Source: Aspergillus flavus (taxonomy: Eukaryota; Ascomycota; Eurotiomycetes; Eurotiales; Aspergillaceae). From it: a stretch of DNA of 64,000 bases. The notes under the pieces were generated by a model, which did not search any database, was not told where the DNA came from, and saw nothing but the letters and a program-made list of their open reading frames with translations. Below are positions 47,168-60,000 of the stretch, one piece after another. The first letter of the stretch is position 1. Every line of letters starts with the position of its first letter. A program made the position numbers and the translations under genes. The stretch is taken from NCBI RefSeq assembly GCF_009017415.1, contig NC_092407.1:5022001-5086000 (forward strand). Direction: 5' to 3'.

Positions 47168-47905
47168 GGCTGAGGATAGCTCGTGAACAAGGCCCAGCGG
47201 GGAAGATATTGAATTAGAAGTCCACCGGCAAATCGCCGTGCGGTGCAAGGAGAGCTACTGAACGTCCCATTGGATTTTAAAAGTCGCTGAGAATACGGGT
47301 GATCTGAAGAGGTTTTAGATCTGACCAGTGTAGTCCTTCCTCTGCGTCAACGAGTGCTGATATGCAAGCCGGGTACTATCTGCCGGCTCGTACTTTTTAT
47401 CTTTCGTCAGCATCGTTAGCCAGGCAGGCATATCTATGTCCCATTCTTAGAATAGCTTCGCAGGGTGGTATCTCAACACTGCAACGGGACGGATCCAGGG
47501 CTCCCTGGAGCTCATGCAGGTGCTAAAGATCTAGCTTGCAGGAAACAAGTCTTTTCTGGGTTCTAAGCCCGCCCATGACGGACTACGTTATCTTGAGCCC
47601 GAGGCATGCATGCAGGCGGGCCAGCTAGCTGAACATTACTTGTTGGTCTTGGTTTGCTTCGTTAAACCGATCACGCAGTTCTCTGGTCACCCGGTTTCAG
47701 CCTCGGTACGTAAACAAGGAACGCACAGCTAGACAATCCTTGGGCCAAGTCAGAACCCCTCAGCTGGTGACAGGAGTGTACATACATTTAGGTCTAAGTG
47801 CGAGGCAACGAAAAGGGCGGGCTACTCTCCCGGAGAAAGCCTTCACATTGTGTGTTTCTTTCCGCTTTCAATTGAGAATTCCTGAATTCCTTCCTCACCT
47901 CCACG
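47168..47905. promoter_or_regulatory. Divergent regulatory region aflS / aflR
   Basis: A 738-bp bidirectional promoter. It contains TTAGGTCTAA at 47788-47797, near-identical to the TTAGGCCTAA element described for aflR autoregulation, and GATA elements (TTATCT at 47397-47402 and 47588-47593) of the AreA type. No TCGN5CGR site was found. Confidence 0.6.
47788..47797. promoter_or_regulatory. TTAGGCCTAA-like element upstream of aflR
   Basis: TTAGGTCTAA, 109 bp before the aflR ATG, differs by one base from the palindrome reported in the aflR promoter of aflatoxin producers. The substitution breaks the palindrome. Confidence 0.6.
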
Positions 47906-49240
47906 ATGGTTGACCATATCTCCCCCCGGGCATCTCCCGGACCGATCCGTTCCTCCCAGACTCGCCGCGCCCGAAAGCTCCGGGATAGCTGTACGAGTTG
48001 TGCCAGCTCAAAAGTGCGATGCACCAAGGAGAAACCGGCCTGTGCTCGGTGTATCGAACGTGGTCTTGCCTGTCAATACATGGTCTCCAAGCGGATGGGC
48101 CGCAATCCGCGCGCTCCCAGTCCCCTTGATTCAACTCGGCGACCATCAGAGAGTCTTCCTTCAGCCAGGTCGGAACAGGGACTTCCGGCGCATAACACGT
48201 ACTCAACGCCTCATGCTCATACGCAGGCCCACACTCATGCTCATTCTCATCCGCAACCGCATCCACAATCTCATCCTCAATCGAATCAACCACCACACGC
48301 TCTGCCCACCCCCAATGGTAGCAGTAGCGTCTCCGCCATCTTTTCTCATCAGAGTCCGCCGCCACCCGTGGAGACCCAGGGCCTTGGAGGAGATCTGGCT
48401 GGTCAGGAGCAAAGCACCCTGTCTTCCCTAACAGTCGATTCGGAATTCGGGGGCTCTTTGCAGTCAATGGAACACGGAAACCATGTCGATTTCTTGGCCG
48501 AGTCGACGGGGAGTCTTTTCGACGCGTTTTTGGAAGTAGGGACCCCCATGATCGACCCGTTCCTCGAGTCGGCCCCACTACCACCGTTTCAGGCGCGCTA
48601 TTGCTGCTTTTCGCTAGCACTACAAACACTGACCCACCTCTTCCCCCACGCCCCGCTGGGCTGTCAACTACGGCTGACGGACGGTGAGGACAGTTCGTGC
48701 AACCTGATGACGACTGATATGGTCATCTCGGGGAACAAGAGGGCTACCGATGCGGTCCGGAAGATCCTCGGGTGTTCGTGCGCGCAGGATGGCTACTTGC
48801 TGAGCATGGTCGTCCTTATCGTTCTCAAGGTGCTGGCATGGTATGCTGCGGCAGCAGGCACCCAGTGTACCTCAACGGCGGCGGGTGGAGAAACCAACAG
48901 TGGCAGCTGTAGCAACAGTCCCGCCACCGTGTCCAGTGGCTGTCTGACGGAAGAGCGCGTGCTGCACCTCCCTAGTATGATGGGCGAGGATTGTGTGGAT
49001 GAGGAAGACCAGCCGCGAGTGGCGGCACAGCTTGTTCTGAGTGAACTGCACCGAGTCCAGTCGCTGGTGAACCTATTGGCCAAGCGCCTGCAAGAAGGTG
49101 GAGACGATGCAGCAGGGATACCGGCGCACCATCCAGCGTCCCCTTTCTCACTACTCGGGTTTAGTGGCCTCGAAGCAAATCTCCGCCACCGCTTGCGCGC
49201 CGTGTCCTCCGACATTATTGATTACCTGCATCGAGAATGA
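47906..49240 (+). CDS. aflR: AflR, Zn2Cys6 pathway activator
   Basis: One exon of 444 residues, full length. The Zn2Cys6 cluster has cysteines at 29, 32, 39, 46, 49 and 56, preceded by an arginine-rich nuclear localisation segment (RRARKLR). A His/Pro/Gln-rich low-complexity stretch near residues 102-130 (HAHTQAHTHAHSHPQ) is encoded by short imperfect repeats. The C-terminal half contains the aflatoxin-regulator domain (FPHAPLGCQL, GCSCAQDGYL) and the protein ends IIDYLHRE, so the C-terminal activation region, truncated in some domesticated relatives, is present. It binds TCGSWNNSCGR sites; strict matches stand before most afl genes in this window. It is divergent from aflS. Confidence 0.97.
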   Translation: MVDHISPRASPGPIRSSQTRRARKLRDSCTSCASSKVRCTKEKPACARCIERGLACQYMVSKRMGRNPRAPSPLDSTRRPSESLPSARSEQGLPAHNTYSTPHAHTQAHTHAHSHPQPHPQSHPQSNQPPHALPTPNGSSSVSAIFSHQSPPPPVETQGLGGDLAGQEQSTLSSLTVDSEFGGSLQSMEHGNHVDFLAESTGSLFDAFLEVGTPMIDPFLESAPLPPFQARYCCFSLALQTLTHLFPHAPLGCQLRLTDGEDSSCNLMTTDMVISGNKRATDAVRKILGCSCAQDGYLLSMVVLIVLKVLAWYAAAAGTQCTSTAAGGETNSGSCSNSPATVSSGCLTEERVLHLPSMMGEDCVDEEDQPRVAAQLVLSELHRVQSLVNLLAKRLQEGGDDAAGIPAHHPASPFSLLGFSGLEANLRHRLRAVSSDIIDYLHRE

Positions 49241-50509
49241 AGAAAAGCCCCACCGCCAGGAGCAGATGACAGGCCGGTTTCCTCTCCATTAAAATTGGAA
49301 TGATATCGACATGATATCAGCTCACCCGCTGCCCCTCACCCCCTTGCGATTAGTGTTTTTGCGCCTTTTTGGGTGCAGGGGGGGGCAGCAAATCGTGGCA
49401 ACCGCCATCTCGCCAGAATCCGTCTTTGTCATGGTTACATTGCATCCACGATTTCTCTTCGATCAACCGGCCTTGAAAGGGCGAGACTGGCCGATCGATC
49501 AACACACGCGCTCCAGTGGCGATCACGATGCACGGATCATGCAATTTTTACGAATTCATCGCCCGTGTAGGTTTTATTTCTGGATTGAGCGATCATTATT
49601 GCTCCCCACAAGAAGCAAGTTGAAGAGTCGTTGGTGTTGGTGGAACGTGTTGTTGCTTGTTTGGGCCCTACGAAAGCTGAACCAGCCCTAAGCCCTAAGA
49701 GCGCTCGAACCAGGTGGGGTCCCGTGATCCGTCCAACGAAATGATCGAAAATAACCGGCCCATTGTAATGATCAAGGATTCAATGATTCCCTGTAAACCC
49801 TCAAATTGCTTGTAGTGAAATTTCTATATAGAATACTAATAATACGAATCTTGAACAGTCTATACAATCTATATCGTGTATTTAGTTAAATTTTCCTTGT
49901 AGCTAAAGATATAGTAATAGTAAATTATACGGTGAAAACAGGAATATATTTTTTATAGTTCCAGGTATATTATCCGGATTAGATTTTACAATATAAAAAT
50001 CCTAAAAAAAAAGTAGTAAGCCATGTAACAATATAATCATATGTGTTTGACATTACTAGGGTCAGCATGATCCACTCTATTCTCCTATAAGCAATTCGGT
50101 ATGATCAGATGCACGAAATTAGTCTCGGACTCCGGTGACAGGAACCAGTAGGGGGCAGAGCATGTGTCGGAAAGCGAAAACCAGAAAGTACGATGCAAGG
50201 AATTACTATTCAAGAAGCTGGATTGACACTTCGGGTATGCCCGAGGATCCACCTTCCCAAGATAGAGTAATACATACCGTTGTCGATCATCTTAAGCGTT
50301 GGTATGCTTATCTTGCGTCATGATTTCCAAGCTTCCGCTGCGATGCACGTGCACTTTCCTACATCGACTTCTACGCAGCGGTCGTCCAATAGGAGAAGTC
50401 TTTGGGGCTGAACATGTTTTTAAAACAGGTGGTATTCTAGTAGAAAGCAAAAGCAGCAACGTCAAGTATAATCAAAACCAAGATCAATGTAACCTCACAC
50501 GGGATATGA
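49241..50509. other. 3'-3' gap aflR / aflB with AT-rich island
   Basis: About 1.27 kb between convergent 3' ends. A frame of 126 codons at 49311-49691 has no family character. From about 49,810 to 50,060 the DNA is almost entirely A/T with scattered TA steps, unlike the flanks. It may be a decayed insertion, but no terminal repeats are seen. Confidence 0.45.
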
Positions 50510-53500
50510 TCACGCCATTTGTTGAAGCAGGGAATGAAGCCGAGGACTACCTGTGATGCCGTGCACCAGCTGAACGTAAGACTTATCGACGGAGAAAGGC
50601 TGGCCAACAACATTAGGGATCCAGCGTCCCACCAATTCGCACGGCTTCACATCCCCCACCTTGATACGTTCAGACAGATATTCACGATAAGGCTCAATCT
50701 CCCCTCGTAACATGGTCGAATGGTATGGGATATCGATCCCCGGCAGCGGAATGGTCGCTCGACCTCGTTCCATGCGATTCTCGCGGGACACCTGCTCCAC
50801 CGTCGGGACATGCTTCCAGACCATAGCCCGTAGCTCTTGGCCTTCAACAGTCTCCGGTTGAGGGTGGCATGAAAGGTCATCGCATATCTTACCCAGCATC
50901 CAAAGGGCTCGGAACTGCAGTCGGGCGAGGGGGAACACGGTCAGTAACAAGGAAAGTCAAGGATGAGGGAAGACAGGATAGGAGATCACCCACATGGCCT
51001 GCGCAGACGTATTGCTGCGAGTTGATGTTGTAGTTGACGACTTCCACGAACCAGCCGGTCTCCTGTTGAATGATATGGACAAGACATTTCAGACTCGCCT
51101 CCTCGAAACCTGCACCCATGTTAGACCGAGCAGCACAGAGAGGAAGATAGATATCACCTTTTCCTATCCGCGATGGATCGGCAGCCAACATTCCATAGTC
51201 GGTGTGGCCGTTGGCATCGCGCGGCAGCGCATTCTGCATCTTCAAGCCCCGATAAAAGATGAGAGATATGAGGTCTTCAAATGAGAGGAAGGAAGCACAA
51301 GCTCCAAGGGCGGCATATTCTCCCAACGAATGTCCCGCGAACCGCGCACCCTTCTGAGCGACTCCCTGGGCTTTGAGCCATTCGAACTGAGCCATTTCCA
51401 TCAGCGCCAATGCGGGCTGGGCGAACTGGGTGGACATCAACAGCCCCTGGGAATAGGAGAAGGTGTACGAGGTCGAATTCCGCGTCAATCCCTTCAGTAT
51501 GGGCGGATGTCTACCATCTATCGGTGGCTGTCCCATCATGCGCAGATAGTTGGCACGAATACGGCGCCCTCGCTGGCTGCCAAAGTGAACAGTGAGGGCC
51601 GGAGGGTTGTTTTGCACAATGTGCAAGATGGAGAACCCTGGTGAAAAAGTTTAGTACGAGCTACAGACGGCGAGATAGCAAATGCCATACCATATTTCTC
51701 CCACAAATGCTTGTCGGCGCGAGCCCACAACGCTTTAGCCTCCGGACAGTTGACGTACAAGTCCATTCCCATCCCCTGTCGTTGACTGCCCTGGCCACAG
51801 AAGACGTAAGCCGTAGTTTCCTGCTCGACATGGGCATCTGCCTCCGCGACGCGTTCTTCCGTCCTTTCGTTGAATGCTTGTACTTTCAAAACCATTTTCC
51901 CGTCCTCCATGGCCTTATGCTGCAGCTCCACCCGCAGAGGGTCATTGGGGTGGACGGGTGCTTGCAAGGTGATATGCCAGCTCCGGAACCGAGACCGGTC
52001 TGCATCTCCGATGGCCCATTCGGCAATTCTGCGCATCATGGCAGAGGTTTCCATCCCATGGACAATGGGACCCGAGAGACCAGCGTATCGCGCAAAGGCC
52101 GGACAAACATGGATGGGATTATGATCGAGGGAAACGCGTGCGTAGGATTGGCTGCGTCGAGGACCTCTTACTGCAACAGTAGAGGTGCCAGTCCACCCGG
52201 GATGTTGCAGCTCCAGCAGCTGCGCCCGAGGCGCACCGTAGCGGTACAGGAAGTCCATCACCACGTTCCCTGTACAAGACTCGCTTTCGAAGTATACGCG
52301 ACCGAATGCTGTCGTTGACCCATCGGGGCTGTAGGTGAACACGGAACCTGTTACCTGTAACAGTGCTAGCTGGCCGTCTGGCCTGAACAATTTTTCGCTC
52401 TTTAATCTGAAGAGGAGCTGCCTCCCTAGCAGATCTATCGCGCGATCTTCTCGCATGAGCCACTTGCGGCTGTGTAAAATAGCACGGCGCACTTCAGAGT
52501 CGACATGGACAACCATTTCAGGCTCCTCAGTGAGTTCGAAAGGGGTTTCACATGCCAGAACGGGGCCTCCGAGAAAGAAATCTGATTTGACAGTGACTAC
52601 ATGTTGTCCCTGACGCTGAATGTCCGCCGACACCGTCAGCATAGTTCCCCTAGGTCTCACCGAGACCGCTAGGATACGGGATGAGGTTTTGACAATATCG
52701 CCCACCCGCAATGGTTTGACAGATGGTGCATAGTGGAAGCTTATAGCGCTGTGAAGCAGATCCAGGAGGTCGCATTTCAGAGCGGAGACCATCAGAGGCT
52801 TGGTAAGAGCAGACCAGGCGATGACCACGCAGTAGTCGATAGGTACACATCCTTGGGGGTTCCATGACTGCAGCTGAAGAGGACTGGTTTGCCGCAGTAC
52901 CCTTTCGAAATCACGAATCTTGTCCGTTGTGATCATCAGTTCTTCTCCCGTGAATTGCGAATTAAGACCCAAAACAGAGGCCTTGTTCGGAAAGCCCAAG
53001 TTCCACAGACTCATGTATAATGCCTTGATCCTCTCTGCCCGGCCAGACGAGTCCTCCTCAAGGGTCCACTCATTCGGCTTCTGGTCGACCTTGAAGCAAA
53101 AGACGACGGTGGGCTCGGGGCTGAGTGGGATGTTAGGGGCCAAGGTGGCGAAAACTCTTTGTCCGTCGTTAGAGACTATCTCAAGTACGACCTTAGAAGT
53201 GGATTTACCATCCCCCGTGGGTGAAATAAGTCGAATCTTGCGAATTTCCGAGTCTGCTGTTAAAAGCACCTCGATGGTGTCGCCGCGCTGGAGCTGGAGT
53301 GCGGCGCGAATGGGGTTATGCAAACGAGAACCGTCCCTAAAGACCGATTTACTCATCAAACATGTCCGAGCCCATGACTTCGACAGTCCGACAATATGCT
53401 CAAAAAGAACGTCCATTTCGGGGACTGCTCCTACTTTCTCGAACTTATAGAGCCCTTGGACCCTATTTGTCGTCACTTTGAGCCCAGGAAACGCGCTGAG

Positions 53501-56356
53501 AGGTTTTTGCGTGATCGAGTGTACATCGCCGATAGAAGTTTCTCTTGAATCAGCCTGTAGAGCTTCCACGTAATGATTACAAATATTGTGTAAAATGTCT
53601 TTAACAGACTCATCGTCGGATATTGAGTACTGAACGGCCATAGGCCCTTGAATGATGAAGATTCGCTGGACGTCCTGTCCAATTACCGCCTCCACATCTT
53701 CGGATTGCCACAATGAGTCTTTTTTAAACCAGGTCTCAAAACGCTCATCCAACCTGGGGATGAATGGTACGGGCTTGATGTCACGTCGGCTGAACAAATG
53801 CATTAGAAGAGAGACATCTTCTGGATAAAGCGTGCGGTATGCCTTATCCTTCAGGCTCTTTTCCACCCGGGCGATGATGTCGAGTGGATATTCACCGGGG
53901 TTGTCAATAGCGCATTGGAATCGTTCTCGAAGCAGATGAACGAAGTCCAACAGTAATATTCGATATGATGGATCTACCCATCGCTTCTGGTGGGAAACAT
54001 ACGTGAGATCGCACAGACGTCGGAGAACCTCGAGGTAGGTCATGTCCTCCAGCTCCACATTCTGTCCGTGTCCGTCAACGGCAAACCAGGGACGGGCAAA
54101 GTCTGCATTAAGACGGCTCACAATTTCTTGTCGGTGGTTGCGCAGATATTCTAAGCGCTTAGAAGTGTCTTTGATTGAAAACACCCGGTTGTCGAGTTCT
54201 TTCCACAGCATCACTCCGCGAGTAGCTAGAACGTGGATAGGTTGACCGAATTCCGAGTTGACCGTCACTACGCCTCCGGTAGGCTCATCGAAAGACTTGT
54301 GCCAATCTGCATCTCCCACGCCTTGCGCATCTATAATCAGGCGTTTTGCCTGGGCTGACGTATGGGCTTCCCGAGCCACCATCATGCGACTGCCGAGCAA
54401 CACTCCGTCGAAGGGCATGCATGGATAGCCAAAGGCCTGGGCCCATTGGCCCGTGAGGTAGGGAAACGTGTCCGGGCCTCCACCGAATCCACTACCTACA
54501 ATGAGGAGAATATTCGGACATGATCGGATTTGAGCGTAGGTTGCCAGAATAGGTCCATGGAAGTCTTCCCAGGAATGATGTCCTCCCCCTCGTCCTGCGG
54601 TCCATTGCAACCCGATCAAAAAGCTAGGATGGGCACGCGCGATCTGTATGACTTGGTGAATGGCTTCGAAAGACCCAGGCTTGAATGAGATGTGCTTGAG
54701 TCCGATGGACTGTACACATTCTTGGACTACCTCCGGAGAAGGGATGCCGGCGCCGATGGTGATTCCTTCCACGGGAACTCCCTGGCGCACCAGATCCTTG
54801 ATGACAGAGATCTGCCAGGAAAAAGTCGTAGGCTTGGCGTAGAGGAGATTGCAGGTGATGCCATGATCTGCTGGGATGGCAGTTGCCAGGCGCCGAATCT
54901 CGGCCTCGAACTGGCGCTCTGCGTGGTAGCCACCTCCAGCTAGTTCGACGTGGTATCCAGCTTGAGCAACGGCAGCGACAAAGTCCCAGCGCACCGTAGT
55001 AGGTGTCATTCCGGCTACCATCACAGGAGGCTTCCCAAGCAGTGTTGTCATTCGATTGTGCAATTTAGCTGCGCCGTGGACATTGGCATGAAGTTGTAAG
55101 CCAAACTCGGCCTCCCAGTTCACTGCCGCCAGATGGCCTCCAACGGGTTTTGGTCCCGATTGAGTAGTCAACTGGATCACTGATACACCCGTTCCTTGTG
55201 TGAGCTCCTGAATAAGACTGCATGTTTGTCCAGGTCCAAAGTCCAACACGTGCGTTGCGTTCAAGCCCCGGCAAACCAGCGGCCAGTCCAATTGGTCCAC
55301 GGTAATAGCGCGGATAAGAGTCGGGATTAGCTGATGTGGTTGTAGTTCTTGTAGGTTGCTCCCAGTGCCCGTGTGATAGAGGGGGATTTTGATGGAATGG
55401 AGAGCCAACGAAGCAGAGCTCAAAGCCTCGATAACGCGACCTTGAACACCGTCCAAGTACGGTGTGTGAAATGGTGCGGATATAGGAAGAAATAATATAT
55501 CCACCATAGGCTTTCGGTTGCGGAACAGGATACGCGACTGGTCGAGGTCATTGTCTGCTCTGATCCGTCGGACATGAAGACAGACGGCCCATAAGGATTG
55601 AGGTGGACCCGCTAAGACGAACTTTTCGTGGGAGTTAACCAGGGCCAAATGAACCCATCGGTTGCATTCTCCGAGTCCCTTGTTGACGTGCTCAATTACT
55701 CGCTCAACTTGGGAGCGGGAGAGCCCGGAGACACTTAGCATCGAGGAAAGAAGGCCCTCGCCATGTTCGATGCAATCTTGGATCATGGCATCCGAGACGG
55801 CGGAGGATGGAGTGGAGAGGTAAGCCTCGAGTCCAATCCAGAAAGAGATCTGGAGCACCGTCCTGCAGGCGTCATAAAAGGTTGGCCAGCTCTCGGCTTG
55901 GGTGATGGCCACCGCCGCCAATATGCCTTGGGAATGCCCCGTGGAACTATGAAGGAGGGATCGAAACTGCCCAGGATCAAGTTCAAGCTCTCGACAAGTT
56001 GCACAATAGAGCGCTAGGCTAAGTAACGTATTTAAGGGAAAGCTTCGTGGTGACAGGGCAAGAACTTCTTTGCTAGGAGCAACCTCCGGTGTGGTCAGCC
56101 ATTGTCGGAGGTCGAAACCCCAGGGTTCGTGGACGTCTATTGCAGCAGGGGAAGATGCCAGCTGCGAAAGCGTGTTGGATGCCACGTCTAGTAGCTCATC
56201 CAGATCTGGGCCATACCGCTTGTATAACTCCTGTAGACCTTTTAACACATCCAGATTGTTAGATCCTTGACCTCCAAAAGCAGCGCAGATCCGGGCAGCG
56301 CCTCTCTGCGCGGCCTGGATGGGGATTGACTCATGTTCCCTACCAACGGAACCCAT
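50510..56356 (-). CDS. aflB: AflB (Fas-1), fatty acid synthase beta subunit
   Basis: Four exons, 56356-51691, 51637-51158, 51109-50994 and 50914-50510, give 1,888 residues. The frame is open further upstream but only via a TTG, so the first ATG at 56356 ([10 protein letters not shown]) is used. Domains in order: acetyltransferase with GHSQG (Ser about 142), FMN enoyl reductase ([19 protein letters not shown]), hot-dog dehydratase ([15 protein letters not shown]) and malonyl/palmitoyl transferase with GHSLG (Ser about 1659). With AflA it makes the hexanoyl starter that is handed to the polyketide synthase. Donor 3 is taken as GTGGGT, which gives the in-frame join. It is divergent from aflA. 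Confidence 0.95.
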
Positions 56357-57045
56357 CCTTAGACGCAAACAATCACCTTAGAGTGAAGCTATAGTAGTCA
56401 AAGGGGAGTATGTAAACTTTTACCAGGACAAGGGAGAAAGAAAAGAGATTTTGAGGCCTCCAACCTTCGGCCTAGTCTGTCTGGTGCACATGATGTGCAC
56501 AGCTTGGCTGACATTCTTGACAAGCCGAGGCGTCTTCCTTTCAGCTCAGCGACGAGAGTCGGGATTCGGGGTTCGGGCTGCAACGTATCATTGCCCGGTG
56601 ATCAACTTAGGTGTTCGAGCATTGAACCGATACTAATTTTATATGAGCGCTACTATTTCACGGCTATTAAAGCATTCCTATCTTATTCCAGCGGCGGATC
56701 GCGCAGCTCGTGTCTTTAAACAAGTATCGATATGGGACCAGAAGCCATGGATGATCAATATATTGCACATCAACTATTGGTCGAGCTCCTTGCGTAATAA
56801 CTCCAGCCCCTTTCTCAGTATACTGCAACGCATGGCCAGCTAATCTCACCTTCGTACAGACATCAATTAGCATTCCCTGTCCGCTGGTGAGACTCTGATA
56901 ACACTCCATCAACTGTAACGCTTCAACGTGGAGGACATATTAACCAGACAATCGACTCAGGGTCGACACGCAGGAACATTTAATCGGTGAACAGAATGCT
57001 GTTCAACGCTACGTCGAGCTGGGTCCGTCCAGCATCCTGACGGAC
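56357..57045. promoter_or_regulatory. Divergent promoter aflB / aflA
   Basis: A 689-bp region between the two subunit genes. Overlapping TCGGGATTCGG (56559-56569) and TCGGGGTTCGG (56566-56576) both match TCGN5CGG but not the W position. No strict AflR-type site was found. Confidence 0.5.
56559..56576. promoter_or_regulatory. Overlapping AflR-like sites between aflB and aflA
   Basis: Two TCGN5CGG sequences share the middle TCGG, forming three TTCGG-type half sites at 7-bp spacing. This is a departure from the single palindrome-like sites elsewhere in the cluster. Confidence 0.45.
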
Positions 57046-60000
57046 ATGGCCCAAAAAGCGGTGCGAGGCATGGTCATCCAAGGGAAGAGATTGGCCGCCT
57101 CCTCTATTCAGCTTCTCGCAAGCTCGTTAGACGCGAAGAAGCTTTGTTATGAGTATGACGAGAGACAAGCCCCAGGTGTAACCCAAATCACCGAGGAAGC
57201 GCCTACAGAGCTACCGCCTCTCTCTAGCCCTCCCTCGCTACCCCAAGCGCCCAATGTTTCGCCTATAAGTGCTTCAAAGATCGTGATCGAAGATGTGGCG
57301 CTATCTCGAGTGCAAATTGTTCAGGCTCTTGTTGCCAGAAAGCTGAAGACGGCAATTGCTCAACTTCCTACCTCAAAGTCAATCAAAGACTTGTCGGGTG
57401 GTATGGCCATATTTCCTACGCGCAGCAGTACCCTATGTCTGATGTCATCTTCCAGGTCGGTCTTCTCTGCAGAACGAGCTCGTGGGGGATATACACAACG
57501 AGTTCAGCTCCATCCCGGATGCACCAGAGCAGATCCTGCTGCGGGACTTTGGCGAGGCCAACCCAACAGTGCAACTGGGGAAAACGTCCTCCGCGGCAGT
57601 TGCCAAACTAATCTCGTCCAAGATGCCTAGTGACTTCAACGCCAACGCTATTCGAGCCCACCTAGCAAACAAGTGGGGTCTAGGACCCTTGCGACAAACA
57701 GCGGTGCTGCTCTATGCCATTGCGTCAGAACCCCCATCGCGTTTAACTTCATCGAGCGCAGCGGAAGAGTACTGGGACAACGTGTCATCCATGTACGCCG
57801 AATCGTGTGGCATTACCCTCCGCCCGAGACAAGACACTATGAATGAAGATGCTATGGCATCGTCGGCGGTTGATCCGGCTGCGGTAGCCGAGTTATCCAA
57901 GGCGCACCGTAGGCTCGGAGTTCAACAGTTCCAAGCGCTAGCAGAATACTTACAAATTGATTTGTCGGAGTCTCAAGCCTCTCAGTCGGATGCTATGGTG
58001 GCGGAACTTCAGCAGAAAGTCGATCTCTGGACGGCTGAGATGACCCCCGAGTTTCTCGCGGGGATATCACCAATGCTGGATGTAAAGAAGTCGCGACGCT
58101 ATGGCTCGTGGTGGAACATGGCACGGCAGGATGTCTTGGCCTTCTATCGCCGTCCTTCCTACAGTGAATTCGTGGACGACGCCCTGGCCTTCAAAGTTTT
58201 TCTCAATCGTCTCTGTAACCGAGCCGATGAGGCCCTCCTCAACATGGTACGCAGTCTTTCCTGTGACGCCTACTTCAAGCAAGGTTCTTTGCCCGGATAT
58301 CATGCCGCCTCGCGACTCCTTGAGCAGGCCATCACATCCACAGTGGCGGATTGCCCGAAGGCACGCCTCATTCTCCCGGCGGTGGGCCCCCACACCACCA
58401 TTACAAAGGACGGCAAGATTGAATACGCGGAGGCACCGCGCCAGGGAGTGAGTGGCCCCACTGCGTACATCCAGTCGCTCCGCCAAGGCGCATCTTTCAT
58501 TGGTCTCAAGTCAGCCGACGTCGATACTCAGAGCAACTTGACCGACGCTCTGCTTGATGCCATGTGCTTAGCACTCCATGATGGAATCTCGTTTGTTGGT
58601 AAAACCTTTTTGGTGACGGGAGCGGGTCAGGGGTCGATAGGAGCGGGAGTGGTGCGTCTATTGTTAGAGGGAGGGGCCCGAGTACTGGTGACGACGAGCA
58701 GGGAGCCGGCGACGACATCCAGATACTTCCAGCAGATGTACGATAATCACGGTGCGAAGTTCTCCGAGCTGCGGGTAGTTCCTTGCAATCTAGCCAGCGC
58801 CCAAGATTGCGAAGGGCTGATCCGGCACGTCTACGATCCCCGTGGGCTTAATTGGGATCTGGATGCCATCCTTCCCTTCGCTGCCGCATCCGACTATAGC
58901 ACCGAGATGCATGACATTCGAGGACAGAGCGAGCTGGGCCACCGGCTAATGCTGGTCAATGTCTTCCGCCTGCTGGGGCATATCGTTCACTGTAAACGAG
59001 ATGCCGGGGTTGACTGCCATCCGACGCAGGTGCTGCTGCCACTGTCGCCAAATCACGGCATCTTCGGTGGCGATGGGATGTATCCGGAGTCAAAGCTAGC
59101 CCTTGAGAGCCTGTTCCATCGCATCCGATCAGAGTCTTGGTCAGACCAGTTATCTATCTGCGGCGTTCGTATCGGTTGGACCCGGTCGACCGGTCTAATG
59201 ACGGCCCATGATATCATAGCCGAAACGGTCGAGGAACACGGAATACGCACATTTTCCGTGGCCGAGATGGCACTCAACATAGCCATGCTGTTAACCCCCG
59301 ACTTTGTGGCCCATTGTGAAGATGGACCTTTGGATGCCGATTTCACCGGCAGCTTGGGAACATTGGGTAGCATCCCCGGTTTCCTAGCCCAATTGCACCA
59401 AAAGGTCCAGCTGGCAGCCGAGGTGATCCGTGCCGTGCAGGCCGAGGATGAGCATGAGAGATTCTTGTCTCCGGGAACAAAACCTACCCTGCAAGCACCC
59501 GTGACCCCAGTGCACCCCCGCAGTAGCCTTCGTGTAGGCTATCCCCGTCTCCCCGATTATGAGCAAGAGATTCGTCCGCTGTCCCCACGGCTGGAAAGGT
59601 TGCAAGATCCGGCCAATGCTGTGGTGGTGGTCGGGTACTCGGAGCTGGGGCCATGGGGTAGCGCGCGATTACGGTGGGAAATAGAGAGCCAGGGCCAGTG
59701 GACTTCAGCCGGTTATGTCGAACTTGCCTGGCTGATGAACCTCATCCGCCACGTCGACGATGAATCCTACGTCGGCTGGGTGGATACTCAGACCGGAAAG
59801 CCAGTGCGGGATGGCGAGATCCAGGCACTGTACGGGGACCACATTGACAACCACACCGGTATCCGTCCTATCCAGTCCACCTCGTACGACCCAGAGCGCA
59901 TGGAGGTCCTGCAGGAGGTCGCTGTCGAGGAGGATCTGCCCGAGTTTGAAGTATCTCAACTTACCGCAAACGCCATGCGTCTCCGCCATGGAGCTAATGT

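Noticed and set aside
49311..49691. 126-codon frame downstream of aflR as a gene
   Set aside because: Composition is erratic, no family pattern, other frames open on both strands, and it lies in the aflR 3' region.
57401..57630. Apparent frameshift near the start of aflA, where two frames overlap
   Set aside because: A 55-bp GT-AG intron (57401-57455) joins the frames exactly through the carrier-protein motif, so the gene is intact.
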